Positions 33,950 to 44,031 are shown, counted from the stretch's first letter. The stretch is DNA of 61,490 bases from Lewinella cohaerens DSM 23179 (GCF_000379805.1 NZ_KB903554.1:15298-76787), one strand, 5' to 3'. Made by a program: numbers and translations. Notes: generated from the sequence alone by a model not told the origin.

Positions 33950-36568
33950 ATGGCCGAAGCGCACTCACATCCCCGCAGAGAAAATTTTAAGTTCAAAGAA
34001 CTTAAGGTGTACTCCTCTACGGAATGGCTAGCGGATAATCGAAAAAAATACCGCCAGGTTTTTGATCGCTATACAACAACCTTTGTTTACGCTGAACTTT
34101 CTTTTTACAACCGGTTATTTGACGAAGAAGATTGGGACGTATCTGTTGACATGGTCTGCTACTCACTCCGAAAAGGCAAACGCGAAATTTGCCGTTTAAG
34201 CATTAGCAAAAAAATCAGCAAATACGATAATATTGCCTATATCCGGGAAGGATGGGGAAATAAGGCAGAAGGCAGTTTTTGGAAGAAAGGCACCTACTAC
34301 TGGGAAGCTTTTCTTGATGGCCAAAAAGTTGGTTCTAAGTATTTTTACATTGAAGATGCTAACCAAGAACCTCACCCCGAAGAAAACCCTTACCTGGAAG
34401 TACAGAGTGTACGCTTGTATGAAGGCCCTTACGATGATGTCAATGAAGACGACCGTAAATACTTTAAAGCCTTCAATTGCGAAGAAACGCGGTATATCTA
34501 CGTTGAAATACTACTAAAAAATTTGCTTCCTGAGAAGAACTGGCAATGTGAATTGTTTACCAAATTCTTCAATAACGCTCGCGAGCTAAAGGGGCAAGTC
34601 GTACGTTTACAAAAGGTAGAAAAAGGCAAAGACACCATTCAACTTACTGCCGGATGGGGTTCTAATGTACAAGGTTCCTGGCGCAAGGATCGCTACACGG
34701 TAGAACTCGTCTTTATGGACGAATTACTGGCCAGCACCCCTTTTGAGGTAGGTGTTGAATACATAGAGGGAGATCCTGCCGTATGGCTGCCAAACGGAAT
34801 TACTCCTGTAGTTTTAGCGCCCGAAGATGGCGATCGCCGTACTTTCTCAGAAGTCGTTGAAAATCTTGATGACCTTATTGGGTTAAAAACCATTAAGAAA
34901 CAAGTCAAGGAACACGCTCAGTATATTCAATTCCTCCAGCTGAGGCGAGATAAGGGATTTGCTGAAAAAGACGAAATTAACGTTCACTCGGTTTTCATTG
35001 GTAACCCCGGAACAGGTAAAACCACCGTCGCCAGTATGATGGGTAAGCTTTATCACAAGATGGGCTTGCTCAGTAAGGGCCATGTTCACAGTGTAGACCG
35101 AGTAGATTTGGTAGGAGAATACATTGGCCAAACTGCCCCTAAAGTCAAAGAAGCTATAGAAAAAGCCCGTGGGGGTGTACTCTTCGTAGACGAAGCTTAC
35201 TCACTGGCTCGTTCCCAAGATGATTCTAAAGATTTTGGCCGCGAAGTAATAGAAATTCTCGTCAAGGAGATGAGTAACGGCCCTGGTGACCTTGCTGTTA
35301 TTGCTGCAGGGTACCCTCGTGAAATGAAATATTTCCTGGATAGTAACCCTGGCTTAAAATCACGCTTCAAGCACCGCTTTGAGTTTCCAGACTACCTTCC
35401 TCAAGAACTTATCGAAATTGCCCGTTTTGCTGCGCAGCACATGGAGGTCAGCCTGGCACCTGAAGCTGCACAAAGAATTGATATCATTATTACTGAAGCT
35501 TTCAGAAATAGAGATCGTTCCTTTGGCAATGCTCGCTTCGTATTTGACCTTGTAGAAAAGGCTAAAGTCAATCTGGGATTGCGGATAATGGCACATACCA
35601 ATCCCCGCCAACTATCCAATGAAGAACTGGAGTTGGTTACCGAGAACGATGTTGCCCAGATTGACCTGAAAAACATTAAGCAACTTCCTGATATTCCCGT
35701 CGACGAGGCATTGCTTGATGAAAGTTTACTGGAATTGGATCAGCTTATTGGTATGAAAAATATCAAGGCAGAAATCAGGGAGATGGTCCAATTGGTGAGG
35801 TACTACCGACTGTCAAAAAAAGATGTTCTCAACCGGTTCTTCCTTCATACCGTTTTTGTAGGCAATCCAGGAACCGGAAAAACAACGGTTGCTCGTATTC
35901 TTACCAAAATTTACAAAGCATTAGGTGTACTTGAGCGTGGCCACATGATAGAAACCGACCGCCAGGGCATGGTAGCTGGCTATGTGGGGCAAACAGCTAC
36001 CAAAACGACAGAAAAAATTGATGAAGCACTAGGTGGGGTACTCTTTATTGATGAAGCTTATGCACTCACCCAACGTTCTGCTAGTAGCCAAGGGGACTTT
36101 GGCGATGAAGCTATTCAAACGCTTCTCAAACGAATGGAAGATCAGCGTGGACAGTTTTTCGTCTTTGTCGCCGGATACCCTGACAATATGGAACGCTTCC
36201 TAAAAGCCAACCCTGGCCTTAGCTCTCGCTTTGATAAGACCCTCCGATTTGAAGACTATGCCCCGGAAGAATTGGTCCAGATAGCAGAGAAAATGTTTGA
36301 AGACCAAGGGCTTCACCTTAATGGGACAGCCCATACTCATATAGCAAGGTACCTCAACTTTGTCCACAATTTGCGCGACAAGTTTTTCGGTAATGCACGT
36401 ACTGTTCGCAAAATCGTAGAAGAAGTCATCAAGGCACATGACCTGAGGCTCGCTGCCGCAAACGACGATATCCTGGCCAATGAAATCACCTTGGCCGATG
36501 CACAAGTATTGAAGATGGACAAGAACAGTTTACAGTTTTCTCGGCCAGCTATTGGCTTTCGGAAGTAG
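33950..36568 (+). CDS. Double-AAA+ ATPase of the CbxX/CfxQ (EccA-like) type
   Basis: From the ATG at 33950 (the longer frame begins inside the terminator) the protein has about 872 residues. The first 250 hold two copies of a beta-rich domain: [32 protein letters not shown] (about 31-62) and [30 protein letters not shown] (about 168-197). Two AAA+ modules follow, each with [11 protein letters not shown] (about 351 and 639), Walker [13 protein letters not shown] / [12 protein letters not shown], a YxGQTAxK loop and the arginine-containing FGNAR. This is the CbxX family, which includes Rubisco activase CbbX and the ESX protein EccA. Neither Rubisco nor ESX genes are here, so the client is unknown. 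The end overlaps the convergent ybbR gene by 20 bases. Confidence 0.88.
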   Translation: MAEAHSHPRRENFKFKELKVYSSTEWLADNRKKYRQVFDRYTTTFVYAELSFYNRLFDEEDWDVSVDMVCYSLRKGKREICRLSISKKISKYDNIAYIREGWGNKAEGSFWKKGTYYWEAFLDGQKVGSKYFYIEDANQEPHPEENPYLEVQSVRLYEGPYDDVNEDDRKYFKAFNCEETRYIYVEILLKNLLPEKNWQCELFTKFFNNARELKGQVVRLQKVEKGKDTIQLTAGWGSNVQGSWRKDRYTVELVFMDELLASTPFEVGVEYIEGDPAVWLPNGITPVVLAPEDGDRRTFSEVVENLDDLIGLKTIKKQVKEHAQYIQFLQLRRDKGFAEKDEINVHSVFIGNPGTGKTTVASMMGKLYHKMGLLSKGHVHSVDRVDLVGEYIGQTAPKVKEAIEKARGGVLFVDEAYSLARSQDDSKDFGREVIEILVKEMSNGPGDLAVIAAGYPREMKYFLDSNPGLKSRFKHRFEFPDYLPQELIEIARFAAQHMEVSLAPEAAQRIDIIITEAFRNRDRSFGNARFVFDLVEKAKVNLGLRIMAHTNPRQLSNEELELVTENDVAQIDLKNIKQLPDIPVDEALLDESLLELDQLIGMKNIKAEIREMVQLVRYYRLSKKDVLNRFFLHTVFVGNPGTGKTTVARILTKIYKALGVLERGHMIETDRQGMVAGYVGQTATKTTEKIDEALGGVLFIDEAYALTQRSASSQGDFGDEAIQTLLKRMEDQRGQFFVFVAGYPDNMERFLKANPGLSSRFDKTLRFEDYAPEELVQIAEKMFEDQGLHLNGTAHTHIARYLNFVHNLRDKFFGNARTVRKIVEEVIKAHDLRLAAANDDILANEITLADAQVLKMDKNSLQFSRPAIGFRK

Positions 36569-37535
36569 GTAAGTTTTCATTTGGCTTTATGACAAAAAAC
36601 TCCGTGGCGCGGGGAGTGATCAAGGCGTTATGCAAATAAGCAGGTTGTGCTACGAGTTCAAGAGGAACGGTGTTTTTCCCCTCACGGATAAACGTTTTAT
36701 TCAAATCCGCAATTAACCGGAAGTTCTCTGGAGAGAGGTCATTGTAGTGACTAAGGCCAATCACACATTTTATCAATGCTTTGTCAGGAAACAATCTAAT
36801 GCTATCCGCCAGAGGGTTTACAACTTCCACATTTACAAAAATGCTTTTCTCTGTATATCGCTCTACAGGGACCTTCACTTGAACGACCTCTGGCGCTATA
36901 CGCAGTCCATCTTCGGGGACTCTCAAAGTTAGCTGGCCTTCGTAATCTTTACTCAAGTTATTTAACAGAAGGCTATCAGTTGCCCAATAGCTAAGTGGTG
37001 TTACCTGGCTTATTGGGCCAGTAATCCAAACCGAGTCAGGAGAAAGGACAATAGAATCTGCCAGATGATGCTCATCGGCAAAGGAGAGTTCTTGAAAAAG
37101 CCTGATAGGCAACAACACTTGTTCCTGCCCTTCTAGTGGTATTCTTACTCCGTCAAAGACCAAGTTCGTAATTTCTACTTCTTTGTCATTAACCAAGTCG
37201 TCTAAATCCGAACGAATTTGAGTAGGGCTAAGATTGAAAACCGTATGATCATTTACCTCGTAAGCCAGATCATAATGCTTACCCATAATTCCTGCTACCA
37301 AAAAATACCAGCCCTGTGCAGTAAGGTTGACTAATACCGATTCTGGCGGAGGGGTAACAAAGGCTTTGCCCTGAGGCAACTCATAATGGAGATCGACCGT
37401 ACGAACGACGGTGTATTCTTTGGAAAACTTAACAAGCAACCAGAAAATAAAGGCAAAACCTAGACAAATCGCCAGAATCGTACGATCCTCCGGCGATTTG
37501 TCTGCAAGGGGGTTTCTAATTTTTAGTCGCTTCAT
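36549..37535 (-). CDS. YbbR-domain (CdaR-like) membrane-anchored protein
   Basis: The 328-residue protein has one N-terminal membrane helix ([19 protein letters not shown]), then YbbR-type beta domains outside the membrane. The repeats are recognisable by [57 protein letters not shown] and the [29 protein letters not shown] end. In Firmicutes the homologue CdaR controls the diadenylate cyclase CdaA; in Bacteroidota it usually follows yajC. Its start overlaps yajC by 20 bases, so they are translated together. Confidence 0.82.
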   Translation of the reverse strand: MKRLKIRNPLADKSPEDRTILAICLGFAFIFWLLVKFSKEYTVVRTVDLHYELPQGKAFVTPPPESVLVNLTAQGWYFLVAGIMGKHYDLAYEVNDHTVFNLSPTQIRSDLDDLVNDKEVEITNLVFDGVRIPLEGQEQVLLPIRLFQELSFADEHHLADSIVLSPDSVWITGPISQVTPLSYWATDSLLLNNLSKDYEGQLTLRVPEDGLRIAPEVVQVKVPVERYTEKSIFVNVEVVNPLADSIRLFPDKALIKCVIGLSHYNDLSPENFRLIADLNKTFIREGKNTVPLELVAQPAYLHNALITPRATEFFVIKPNENLPTSESQ

Positions 37536-37836
37536 TGAAGAAAGCGTCTGTCATTTCCTTAGAAATAGCACTTCGGGTGATAGGAATGAATACTTTTCCT
37601 GCCTCAAGTACAATTGTTTTTTCCTCAATTTTATTGATCTTACCTACTATACCGCTAGCGGTAACAACTTCATCGCCTTTGGCTAGGTTTTTCATAAACT
37701 CTCCCTGTTCGCGCTGGCGTTTTGCCTGAGGACGAATTAGAAAGAGCCAAAAGATAAGCAACATTGCTCCGAAAAAAACAAGTTGCACCATCCCTCCGCC
37801 GGAAGCGGCCTGTAATAGTAATGTGGAAAACTCCAT
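37516..37836 (-). CDS. yajC: Preprotein translocase subunit YajC
   Basis: The 106-residue protein has an N-terminal hydrophobic helix (GMVQLVFFGAMLLIFWLFLIRPQAKRQREQ) with the RPQ-KRQRE signature and a small beta domain (LAKGDEVVTASGIVGKINKIEEKTIVLEAG). It joins SecDF in the secretion machinery of the inner membrane. DUF1573 is before it and ybbR overlaps after it, a conserved order in Bacteroidota. Confidence 0.95.
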   Translation of the reverse strand: MEFSTLLLQAASGGGMVQLVFFGAMLLIFWLFLIRPQAKRQREQGEFMKNLAKGDEVVTASGIVGKINKIEEKTIVLEAGKVFIPITRSAISKEMTDAFFNEATKN

Positions 37837-37891
37837 ATAAATAGCTTATTTATTGATACCCCAAAGGTAATCATCTTAGCCGAAATTCCGA

Positions 37892-38380
37892 CTAACTACT
37901 CTCTCCATCCACCTGACCATTAAGATAAATTGTGGTTTTAGCAGGAATGGTATTTGCGGTAATAGTAATTGGCTTGTTCTGCCTCCCGCTTTTGTTCTTC
38001 GTATCAAAACGTACAGGGATCACTCCTCCCTCTCCAGGAGCAATGGCCGTCTTGGGCCAATCTGCTACCGTACAGCCACAAGTGGATCGTACATTACTGA
38101 TAATAAGAGGTACTTTTCCTGTATTGACAAAAGAAAAATCATGCGAAACTACTGCACCTTCATCTACCCTGGCATACTCATAACTGAGTTCCGAGAAAGT
38201 AATTTTCGCAATATTATTAGTATCAATTTCTTCCTGATCTGCTGTTATAGGATTCCTGATAATATCAGAAATACCACCTTCAATGGCCTCTTCCTTATTC
38301 TCAGAACCGCTAGCTACCGTGGTCTCATTACAAGAAACCATCAACAACACCAGCATGCTTAAAAGCATATTCTTAACCAT
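37892..38380 (-). CDS. DUF1573-domain lipoprotein
   Basis: The start at 38380 gives a clean lipoprotein signal (MVKNMLLSMLVLLMVSCNE); the longer frame from 38425 does not. The mature part contains one DUF1573 beta-sandwich: ITFSELSYEYARVDEGAVVSHDFSFVNTGKVPLIISNVRSTCGCTVADWPKTAIAPGEGGVIPVRFDTKNKSGRQNKPITITANTIPAKTTIYLNGQV, with the CGC motif of this family. Its role is unknown; it may bind envelope proteins in the manner of PapD-like folds. It lies 55 bases before yajC on the same strand. Confidence 0.9.
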   Translation of the reverse strand: MVKNMLLSMLVLLMVSCNETTVASGSENKEEAIEGGISDIIRNPITADQEEIDTNNIAKITFSELSYEYARVDEGAVVSHDFSFVNTGKVPLIISNVRSTCGCTVADWPKTAIAPGEGGVIPVRFDTKNKSGRQNKPITITANTIPAKTTIYLNGQVDGESS

Positions 38381-38557
38381 AAATATTCTTGTTTTTATAG
38401 CGGGCAAAGATACGGCATTTACCACAAACCTCCACCTTCAGTGAGTGAACAGCCACTGTTGTTGAGTTACTGACATCAACCATAGGTTTTCTCGCCTCGA
38501 AAATTCAATTTCCGCACAACTCACAGTAACTTAGCACCACACTGCAATCACTACCTA

Positions 38558-39085
38558 ATGCATAAGTCGATTTTTTTGGTTGGTTTTATGGGCTCTGGCA
38601 AGTCTCATGTTGGTATCAAACTGGCAGACTACCTATATTGTCCTTTCTACGATATTGACCAAATGATAGAACGGAAAGCTGGTAAATCAATCAGCGAGAT
38701 TTTTTCTCAGCACGGAGAAGCTTGGTTTAGGATTTTAGAACGCAGAGCTTTACATGACACCCTTCATAAAACACCTGGAATAATTGCTACAGGCGGTGGT
38801 GTCCCTTGTTTTTTTGACAATATAGAATGGATGAATAAGCAAGGTGTTGTCATTTTCCTTGATGCCTCGGAGGAAGTTCTCTTTCAACGCCTATGGAAAG
38901 GCCGTAGCAAAAGGCCGCTTTTGAATGGCCTGACTATAGAAAACTTGCAAATATTCATTAAGCAAAAAATGGAAGAACGCCGCCCCTTTTATGAGAAAGC
39001 CGCCGTTCATTATCTTATCCAAAGTCATGAACAAGCTACCGCCGAAGACATAAACATCCAACTTAATTCTATTACTGGGCATTAA
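38558..39085 (+). CDS. aroK: Shikimate kinase
   Basis: The 175-residue protein has the Walker A motif FMGSGKSHVG, the shikimate-binding DIDQMIERKAGKSISEIF with GEAWFRILERRAL, the ATGGGVPCFF loop and a lid with KGRSKRPLL. It phosphorylates shikimate in the aromatic amino-acid pathway. A weak -7 match (TAACTTAG at 38527-38534) lies 24 bases upstream. It diverges from the DUF1573 gene and converges with folE. Confidence 0.95.
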   Translation: MHKSIFLVGFMGSGKSHVGIKLADYLYCPFYDIDQMIERKAGKSISEIFSQHGEAWFRILERRALHDTLHKTPGIIATGGGVPCFFDNIEWMNKQGVVIFLDASEEVLFQRLWKGRSKRPLLNGLTIENLQIFIKQKMEERRPFYEKAAVHYLIQSHEQATAEDINIQLNSITGH

Positions 39086-39096
39086 TCAAAACAGCG

Positions 39097-39813
39097 CTAT
39101 TTGCTCCAGATGGTTTGCAAAAACTCTTGCCGAACATTTTCGTTCAAAAATTTCCCACTATAATCAGATGTTGAGGTTACTGAAGCTTCATGTTGAACAC
39201 CACGAGACTGAACGCACATATGATAAGCTTCAATATACACCGCTACATCCTCTGTGCCTAAAACACTTTTCAGTTCTTCTGCGATCTGGATCGTCAATCG
39301 CTCTTGGACCTGAGGGCGTTTAGCATAATACTCAACAATACGATTGAGTTTTGACAAACCAATAACATTGCCATTGGCCATGTAGGCAATATGCGCCTTG
39401 CCGTAAATGGGCAAAAAGTGATGTTCACAAAAGGAGTGTAATTTTATATCCTTTTCTACCAACATCTGCTTATAACGATACTTGTTCTCAAACAGAGAAA
39501 TATTCGGCTTTGCCTTTGGGTTAAGACCGGCGAAAATTTCTTTTACAAACATCTTAGCTACCCGTCGTGGCGTATCCTGTAGGGAATCATCGGTGAGATC
39601 AAGCCCCAGCGTATCCATTATTTCACGAAAATGGCCTTCAATAATTTCCATTTTCTCTTCGTCACTCCGCACAAATGCGTCAGTTCGCATCGGCGTACTA
39701 ATGTCTATCAAATCAGGAATAACATTGGGGTTGGTCATTAGGGGTTTTTCATTGTCAGTTGTGGGGCCACTTTTACTTATACTATCAACGGCAGGAAATT
39801 CGTCCTTGCGCAT
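39097..39813 (-). CDS. folE: GTP cyclohydrolase I
   Basis: About 50 variable N-terminal residues lead to the FolE core: LGLDLTDDSLQDTPRRVAKMFVKEIFAGL, KDIKLHSFCEHHFLPIYGKAHIAYMANGNVIGLSKLNRIVEYYAKRPQVQERLTIQIAEELKSVL and YHMCVQSRGVQHEASVTSTSDYSGKF. The zinc ligands (Cys in FCEHH, its second His, and Cys in HMCVQSRG) are present. It makes 7,8-dihydroneopterin triphosphate for folate and related cofactors, also the first step of queuosine and pterin routes. Length 238 is normal with the longer N-terminus. Confidence 0.96.
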   Translation of the reverse strand: MRKDEFPAVDSISKSGPTTDNEKPLMTNPNVIPDLIDISTPMRTDAFVRSDEEKMEIIEGHFREIMDTLGLDLTDDSLQDTPRRVAKMFVKEIFAGLNPKAKPNISLFENKYRYKQMLVEKDIKLHSFCEHHFLPIYGKAHIAYMANGNVIGLSKLNRIVEYYAKRPQVQERLTIQIAEELKSVLGTEDVAVYIEAYHMCVQSRGVQHEASVTSTSDYSGKFLNENVRQEFLQTIWSK

Positions 39814-39916
39814 TTTATTTATTTTTTGAATGAAAATCTATTTTATGATCTTGAAAGCTAATTAGAAACGTCATCTGACCGCTTTTGTTTATCCTCCTAC
39901 CGCTATCTCGGTAAAT

Positions 39917-39975
39917 AATGCCCTTCAAAACCGTTATTACAATGTTTACAACATCTTGTTGGGCATTTTTTTTTC
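39917..39975 (+). terminator. Terminator-like hairpin with no gene before it
   Basis: AATGCCC (39917-39923) pairs with GGGCATT (39961-39967), directly followed by eight or nine T. The inner part can also pair in part (ACAATG/TTGT). No plus-strand gene precedes it within 850 bases except aroK, whose transcript would have to run through the antisense folE gene. Confidence 0.5.
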
Positions 39976-40347
39976 CATTGTGTCCCATTTAGGGTTAAGC
40001 CTTGTTTTTCAAGGGCTTTACAATGTACAACAGCTTGTTTGCAAGAATATTTAATAATGTATAAAAAATTAATTATCAATAGATTAAGCAAAAAAATGAT
40101 ACTTTTTAACACAAGGTTTACAAGAAGGTTTTTTTGGATAATATTTGGTAGCCGAGGACAAAAACCCTAATTTTACATCGTAAAGCGAGTCTACACTACC
40201 GGTCGAACATGAATAATGATCCCGGAGAGATTTTCCAGAAGCGTAAGAAAGGGTGCGTCCGTTTTTGTTCATCAATAGTTTTCTGTTAATGATAAAGAAT
40301 ATCGACGGCTCTTTGCAAAATATTATTTGGTATCAGTAAGTTTTTTC

Positions 40348-40381
40348 GAACCCTGTCAGTTCCTGATGGGGTTCTTTTTTT
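40348..40381 (+). terminator. Terminator upstream of lpd
   Basis: GAACCC and GGGTTC enclose a 15-base loop and are followed by seven T. It lies just before the -7 element of lpd and would stop any transcript coming from the left. Confidence 0.6.
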
Positions 40382-40395
40382 GGCGAATAGTTAAC

Positions 40396-40403
40396 TATAT
40401 TTG
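40396..40403 (+). promoter_or_regulatory. Putative -7 element of lpd
   Basis: TATATTTG followed by CGCC is a full match to the Bacteroidota -7 consensus, 36 bases before the ATG. A TTTG at the usual 19-20-base distance was not found, so only this half is claimed. Confidence 0.5.
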
Positions 40404-40438
40404 CGCCACAGAACAGTCTAAAAAAATCAAATACCCTT

Positions 40439-41836
40439 ATGAATTTTGATCTGATAGTAATTGGTTCCGGCCCAGGAGGATACGTTGCAGCAATTCGCGC
40501 ATCACAGCTTGGACTAAAAGTAGGTGTAGTAGAACGTGAGAACCTGGGAGGTGTATGCCTTAACTGGGGTTGTATTCCTACCAAGGCACTATTAAAAAGC
40601 GCACAGGTTTTTGAATATATCCAGCATGCCGAAGACTATGGCATTTCCGTAAAAGACGCCAAGGCGGACTTTGGAGGAATGATCGGTCGCAGCCGGAGCG
40701 TAGCCGAAGGTATGAGCAAGGGTATCAATTTCCTCTTCCGCAAAAACAAAATCACGACCATTGAAGGCGAAGGCCGTCTAGTTCGTGGCAAAAAAGTAGA
40801 GGTAACAGATAAGGACGGTAAAAAAACGACCTACGAAGCAGCCCATATTATAGTTGCTACTGGTGGACGTGCTCGTCAATTGCCTAATATTCCTATCGAT
40901 GGTAAAAAAATTATCGGATACCGGGAAGCCATGACGCTTGATAAGCAACCAAAGAAAATGGTAGTTGTTGGCGCAGGCGCTATCGGTGTAGAGTTTGCCT
41001 ATTTCTACAGCAGCATTGGTACAGAGGTTACTATTGTAGAATTCATGGAGCAAGGCCTGGTTCCTCGTGAAGATGCCGACATCTCTAAGGAACTGACTAA
41101 GATTTATAAGAAAAAAGGTATCAGTGTAATGGCCAATAGCGCTGTTCAATCTGTAGATACCAAAGGAAGATCCTGTAAGGTGGTGGTTAAAAACCGCAAA
41201 ACCGACAAAGAAGAAACCATCACTTGTGATGTTGTTCTCTCAGCAGCCGGCGTGACTCCGAATACCGAAAATATCGGTCTGGAAGAGCTAGGGATTAAAA
41301 CAGATCGCGGGATGATTGAAGTAGATGCTTTCTACCAAACCAATGTCCCTGGTATCTATGCTATTGGTGATGTAGTTGCCACGCAGGCGCTTGCCCACGT
41401 AGCCAGTGCAGAAGGTATTATCTGTGTTGAGAAAATAGCAGGACACACTCCTGAGCCATTGGACTATAACAATATTCCAGGCTGTACCTACTGCTCACCT
41501 GAAGTAGCATCTGTTGGTTATACAGAAGCAGCTGCTAAGGAAGCGGGATATGAAGTTAAAGTTGGTAAATTTCCATTCACAGCTTCAGGAAAAGCTAAAG
41601 CTGCTGGTGCCAGCGAAGGTTTCGTAAAGGTTATTTTCGATGCCAAATACGGTGAATGGCTAGGCGCTCACTTCATTGGAGCAAACGTCACAGAAATGAT
41701 CGCAGAGGTTGTGGTTGCCCGTAAATTGGAAACGACAGGTCATGAAATCATCAAATCAGTACACCCCCACCCTACCATGAGCGAAGCGGTGATGGAAGCT
41801 GCTGCTGCTGCCTACGGCGAAGTGATTCATATGTAA
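40439..41836 (+). CDS. lpdA: Dihydrolipoyl dehydrogenase
   Basis: The 465-residue flavoprotein has the FAD site IVIGSGPGGYVAAIRASQLG, the redox disulphide in GGVCLNWGCIPTKAL, the NAD site VVVGAGAIGVEFAYFYSSIG, the second FAD motif GIYAIGDVV and the C-terminal HPHPTMSEAVMEA with the catalytic His-Glu pair. It reoxidises the lipoyl groups of 2-oxoacid dehydrogenases and the glycine cleavage system. No E1/E2 gene is adjacent, so it is probably the general E3. Confidence 0.97.
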   Translation: MNFDLIVIGSGPGGYVAAIRASQLGLKVGVVERENLGGVCLNWGCIPTKALLKSAQVFEYIQHAEDYGISVKDAKADFGGMIGRSRSVAEGMSKGINFLFRKNKITTIEGEGRLVRGKKVEVTDKDGKKTTYEAAHIIVATGGRARQLPNIPIDGKKIIGYREAMTLDKQPKKMVVVGAGAIGVEFAYFYSSIGTEVTIVEFMEQGLVPREDADISKELTKIYKKKGISVMANSAVQSVDTKGRSCKVVVKNRKTDKEETITCDVVLSAAGVTPNTENIGLEELGIKTDRGMIEVDAFYQTNVPGIYAIGDVVATQALAHVASAEGIICVEKIAGHTPEPLDYNNIPGCTYCSPEVASVGYTEAAAKEAGYEVKVGKFPFTASGKAKAAGASEGFVKVIFDAKYGEWLGAHFIGANVTEMIAEVVVARKLETTGHEIIKSVHPHPTMSEAVMEAAAAAYGEVIHM

Positions 41837-41861
41837 GCATCACGCTTAACAACAGGTATTA

Positions 41862-41909
41862 AAGAAATGCCATTTTCTGATTGATTCAGAAAATGGCATT
41901 TCTTTTTTT
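41862..41909 (+). terminator. Strong intrinsic terminator after lpd
   Basis: A perfect 18-19-bp stem (left arm 41862-41880, right arm 41886-41904) with a very short loop is followed by a T-run to 41909. It begins 26 bases after the lpd stop. Confidence 0.9.
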
Positions 41910-42008
41910 ATCAAGAGCTAGCTATTATTCTAGCTATAGATACTTTTCAACCTTTAGTGCTTCCAAAGGATAAGTTCTTTGATAATGATTACTAAATATT
42001 TCGCGCCC

Positions 42009-43092
42009 CTAAGCTGTACCGTCGTACATCAGCCAAGCTTTAAGAAAACCATCAATTTGCCCATCCAACACCGCTTCTGTTTGAGGCGTCTGATGACCGG
42101 TACGGTGATCTTTGACCCTTCGGTCATCAAGTACATAGGAGCGAATTTGGGAGCCCCATTCATTCTTCATTTTCTGTGACTCTAAGTCGTCCTTCTCTTG
42201 GCGTTGTCTTTCCAGCTCTAACTCATAGAGCCTGGATTTAAGCATTTGCATGGCTTTTTCCCGGTTCATATGCTGAGAACGTTCTTCTTGGCAGGAAACC
42301 ACGACACCTGAAGGTAGGTGCCTTAAACGTACAGCAGATTCCGTTTTATTAACGTGCTGCCCACCAGCTCCACTTGCACGAAAAGTGTCCCATTCTATAT
42401 CAGCAGGGTTAACATCTACTTCGATGCTGTCGTCGACCATAGGGTGAACAAAAACCGAGGCAAAGGAGGTCATACGTTTACCTTGTGAATTGAAAGGACT
42501 TATCCTCACCAAGCGATGTACGCCGTTTTCACCTTTAAGTAATCCATAAGCAAAATCACCTTTGATTTCCAAGGATATAGACTTTACACCCGCAACATCT
42601 CCATCCTGGCGATCTAGTTCCGATATTTTGAAGTTTTGCTTTTCAGCCCACATCAGGTACATTCTTCCCAGCATTTCTGCCCAGTCACAAGCTTCTGTAC
42701 CTCCGGCACCTGCATTGATCTCAAGAATAGCATTCAGCTCATCCTCCGGTCGATTAAGCGTAGAATGGAATTCAACATCTTCCAACAATTCTACAACCTG
42801 CTCATAGCGAGTATCAACCTCTTGTTCGGTTCCTTCTCCTTCTTTGAGGAATTCAAAAAGTATTTCCAAATCCTCGATAGCGGAGGCTACCTTTCTGTAT
42901 TGCCCTAGCCAGTTTTTGTGGCTCTTAAGGTCTTTCATAACCCCTTCGGCTAGTTTGGGGTCATCCCAAAAGTTGGGATTGAGCATTTGTTGCTCTAGTT
43001 CAGAAAGTTTGTGTTCACGTTCTGCGACGTCAAAGATAGTGCCTCAACTGATCGAGGCGACTGTGCAGCTTTTGCAATTGCTCTGCGGTCAT
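42009..43092 (-). CDS. prfB: Peptide chain release factor 2, programmed +1 frameshift
   Basis: Translation starts at the ATG 43090-43092 ([20 protein letters not shown]) and meets an in-frame TGA in CTTTGAC at 43029-43035, the classic RF2 autoregulation site. A +1 shift there reads on as [25 protein letters not shown] to the stop at 42009. The total of 1084 bases is 361 codons plus one, as this needs. The SPF anticodon-like tripeptide ([11 protein letters not shown]) and the GGQ motif ([15 protein letters not shown]) are present. RF2 releases peptides at UGA and UAA. The shift falls when RF2 is plentiful, so expression is self-limiting. An upstream AGG in TTGAGG may act as the helper Shine-Dalgarno. 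Confidence 0.95.
43029..43035 (-). promoter_or_regulatory. Programmed frameshift site of prfB
   Basis: CTT-TGA-C on the minus strand: a slippery Leu codon, a UGA stop and a following C (poor termination context). TTGAGG lies ten bases upstream. This is the standard RF2 recoding signal. Confidence 0.92.
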
Positions 43093-43103
43093 AGTAATAA
43101 TAT

Positions 43104-44018
43104 TTATTGAGGAAACTTTGAAGCCTCCAATAGTTCAAAATAATAAAACAGGGTATCCTCTGGCCCAATAAAAGGCGCTTTACCCAAATTGCCATACGCC
43201 AATGAAGGTGGTACAGCTAATAAAACTTGACCACCAGGGCCAATAATGTCTAAACACTCCTCCCAGGCTTTGATAACACTCCCTTTTCCTGCTGTAAAAG
43301 AAAAAGGGGTATCCTGCGTGAAGTTCTCTCCAAAAACGGTGCCGTCTTCCAAGCTACCTATGTACTTTACCCAAACGTTTTCTCCCTTCTGGACTCGCTT
43401 ACCTGATCCTTTCGCAAGAATGGTATAGTATAAACCGGATTTAGTAGAAGTACTAACCGTTTTGTACTCGTTTCTATAACGCTCCAATGCATCCAAAATC
43501 ACAGAAGCTTCCGGAGTCTCTGCTAATTGCTCCCGCAAATCAACTTTAACCAAAGGTACATCACCTTCTGGTTGGAGTTCATATGATCCTTCAGCATGAC
43601 TTCCTTCTGAAACAATTCTACGCAGAACCACATCATAATAAAGCAAATCTGCCGATGCTAGTCCAGGTGCAACTCTCATTTCATCAGTTACCTTCATAAC
43701 GACGGTTACACTATCGCCAACACTCATCAAAGGTAAAATGTCCGCTACGGGGTCAGGTTTTTTTATTGGATTTAACGATGGATCTTGAAGTACAGCGCGC
43801 ATTCCCTTTATTCCATTAGGAGAGGAATAAATTAGCGTATCCTGCGTGCGGATTTGAAAAAAAACAAAGACTTCATCACCAAAAGACGGCTTGTTGCCTC
43901 CTGTTTTCAGGTGCTCCCAATAATTGTACCCATGCTCCGTCTGTCCGTCGTACTGATGGCAACTTTGCGCCCAAAGCGTAATCACCGACAAACATAAATA
44001 GGTGAGAAATCGAATCAC
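43104..44018 (-). CDS. FKBP-type peptidyl-prolyl isomerase lipoprotein
   Basis: The 304-residue protein has a lipoprotein-like signal (YLCLSVITLWAQSC). A less conserved N-terminal domain (about 25-170) holds FGDEVFVFFQIRTQDTLIYSS and MSVGDSVTVVMKV, itself FKBP-like. The C-terminal FKBP domain reads GENVWVKYIGSLEDGTVFGENFTQDTPFSFTAGKGSVIKAWEECLDIIGPGGQVLLAVPPSLAYGNLGKAPFIGPEDTLFYYFELLEA. It would help fold proline-containing proteins in the periplasm. The prfB start is 12 bases after its stop, so they may share a transcript. Confidence 0.88.
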   Translation of the reverse strand: MIRFLTYLCLSVITLWAQSCHQYDGQTEHGYNYWEHLKTGGNKPSFGDEVFVFFQIRTQDTLIYSSPNGIKGMRAVLQDPSLNPIKKPDPVADILPLMSVGDSVTVVMKVTDEMRVAPGLASADLLYYDVVLRRIVSEGSHAEGSYELQPEGDVPLVKVDLREQLAETPEASVILDALERYRNEYKTVSTSTKSGLYYTILAKGSGKRVQKGENVWVKYIGSLEDGTVFGENFTQDTPFSFTAGKGSVIKAWEECLDIIGPGGQVLLAVPPSLAYGNLGKAPFIGPEDTLFYYFELLEASKFPQ

Positions 44019-44031
44019 TATGTGAAGTTGT

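Larger units (their letters stand above)
39814..40438. other. Structured gene-free stretch between folE and lpd
   Basis: I see no convincing gene. Two frames on the minus strand (62-69 codons) have weak coding character; the one ending at 40084 (CSTGSVDSLYDVKL and Lys/Cys-rich end) is the better of the two. The plus strand holds several hairpins, among them two terminator-like ones (39917-39975 and 40348-40381) and an AAGCCTTG/CAAGGGCTT stem near 40014-40036. This suggests one or two unannotated plus-strand transcripts. Confidence 0.45.

Noticed and set aside
39903-40275. Two minus-strand frames between folE and lpd
   Set aside because: They overlap each other, have no known family, and the stretch is dominated by hairpins; kept only as an alternative in the findings.
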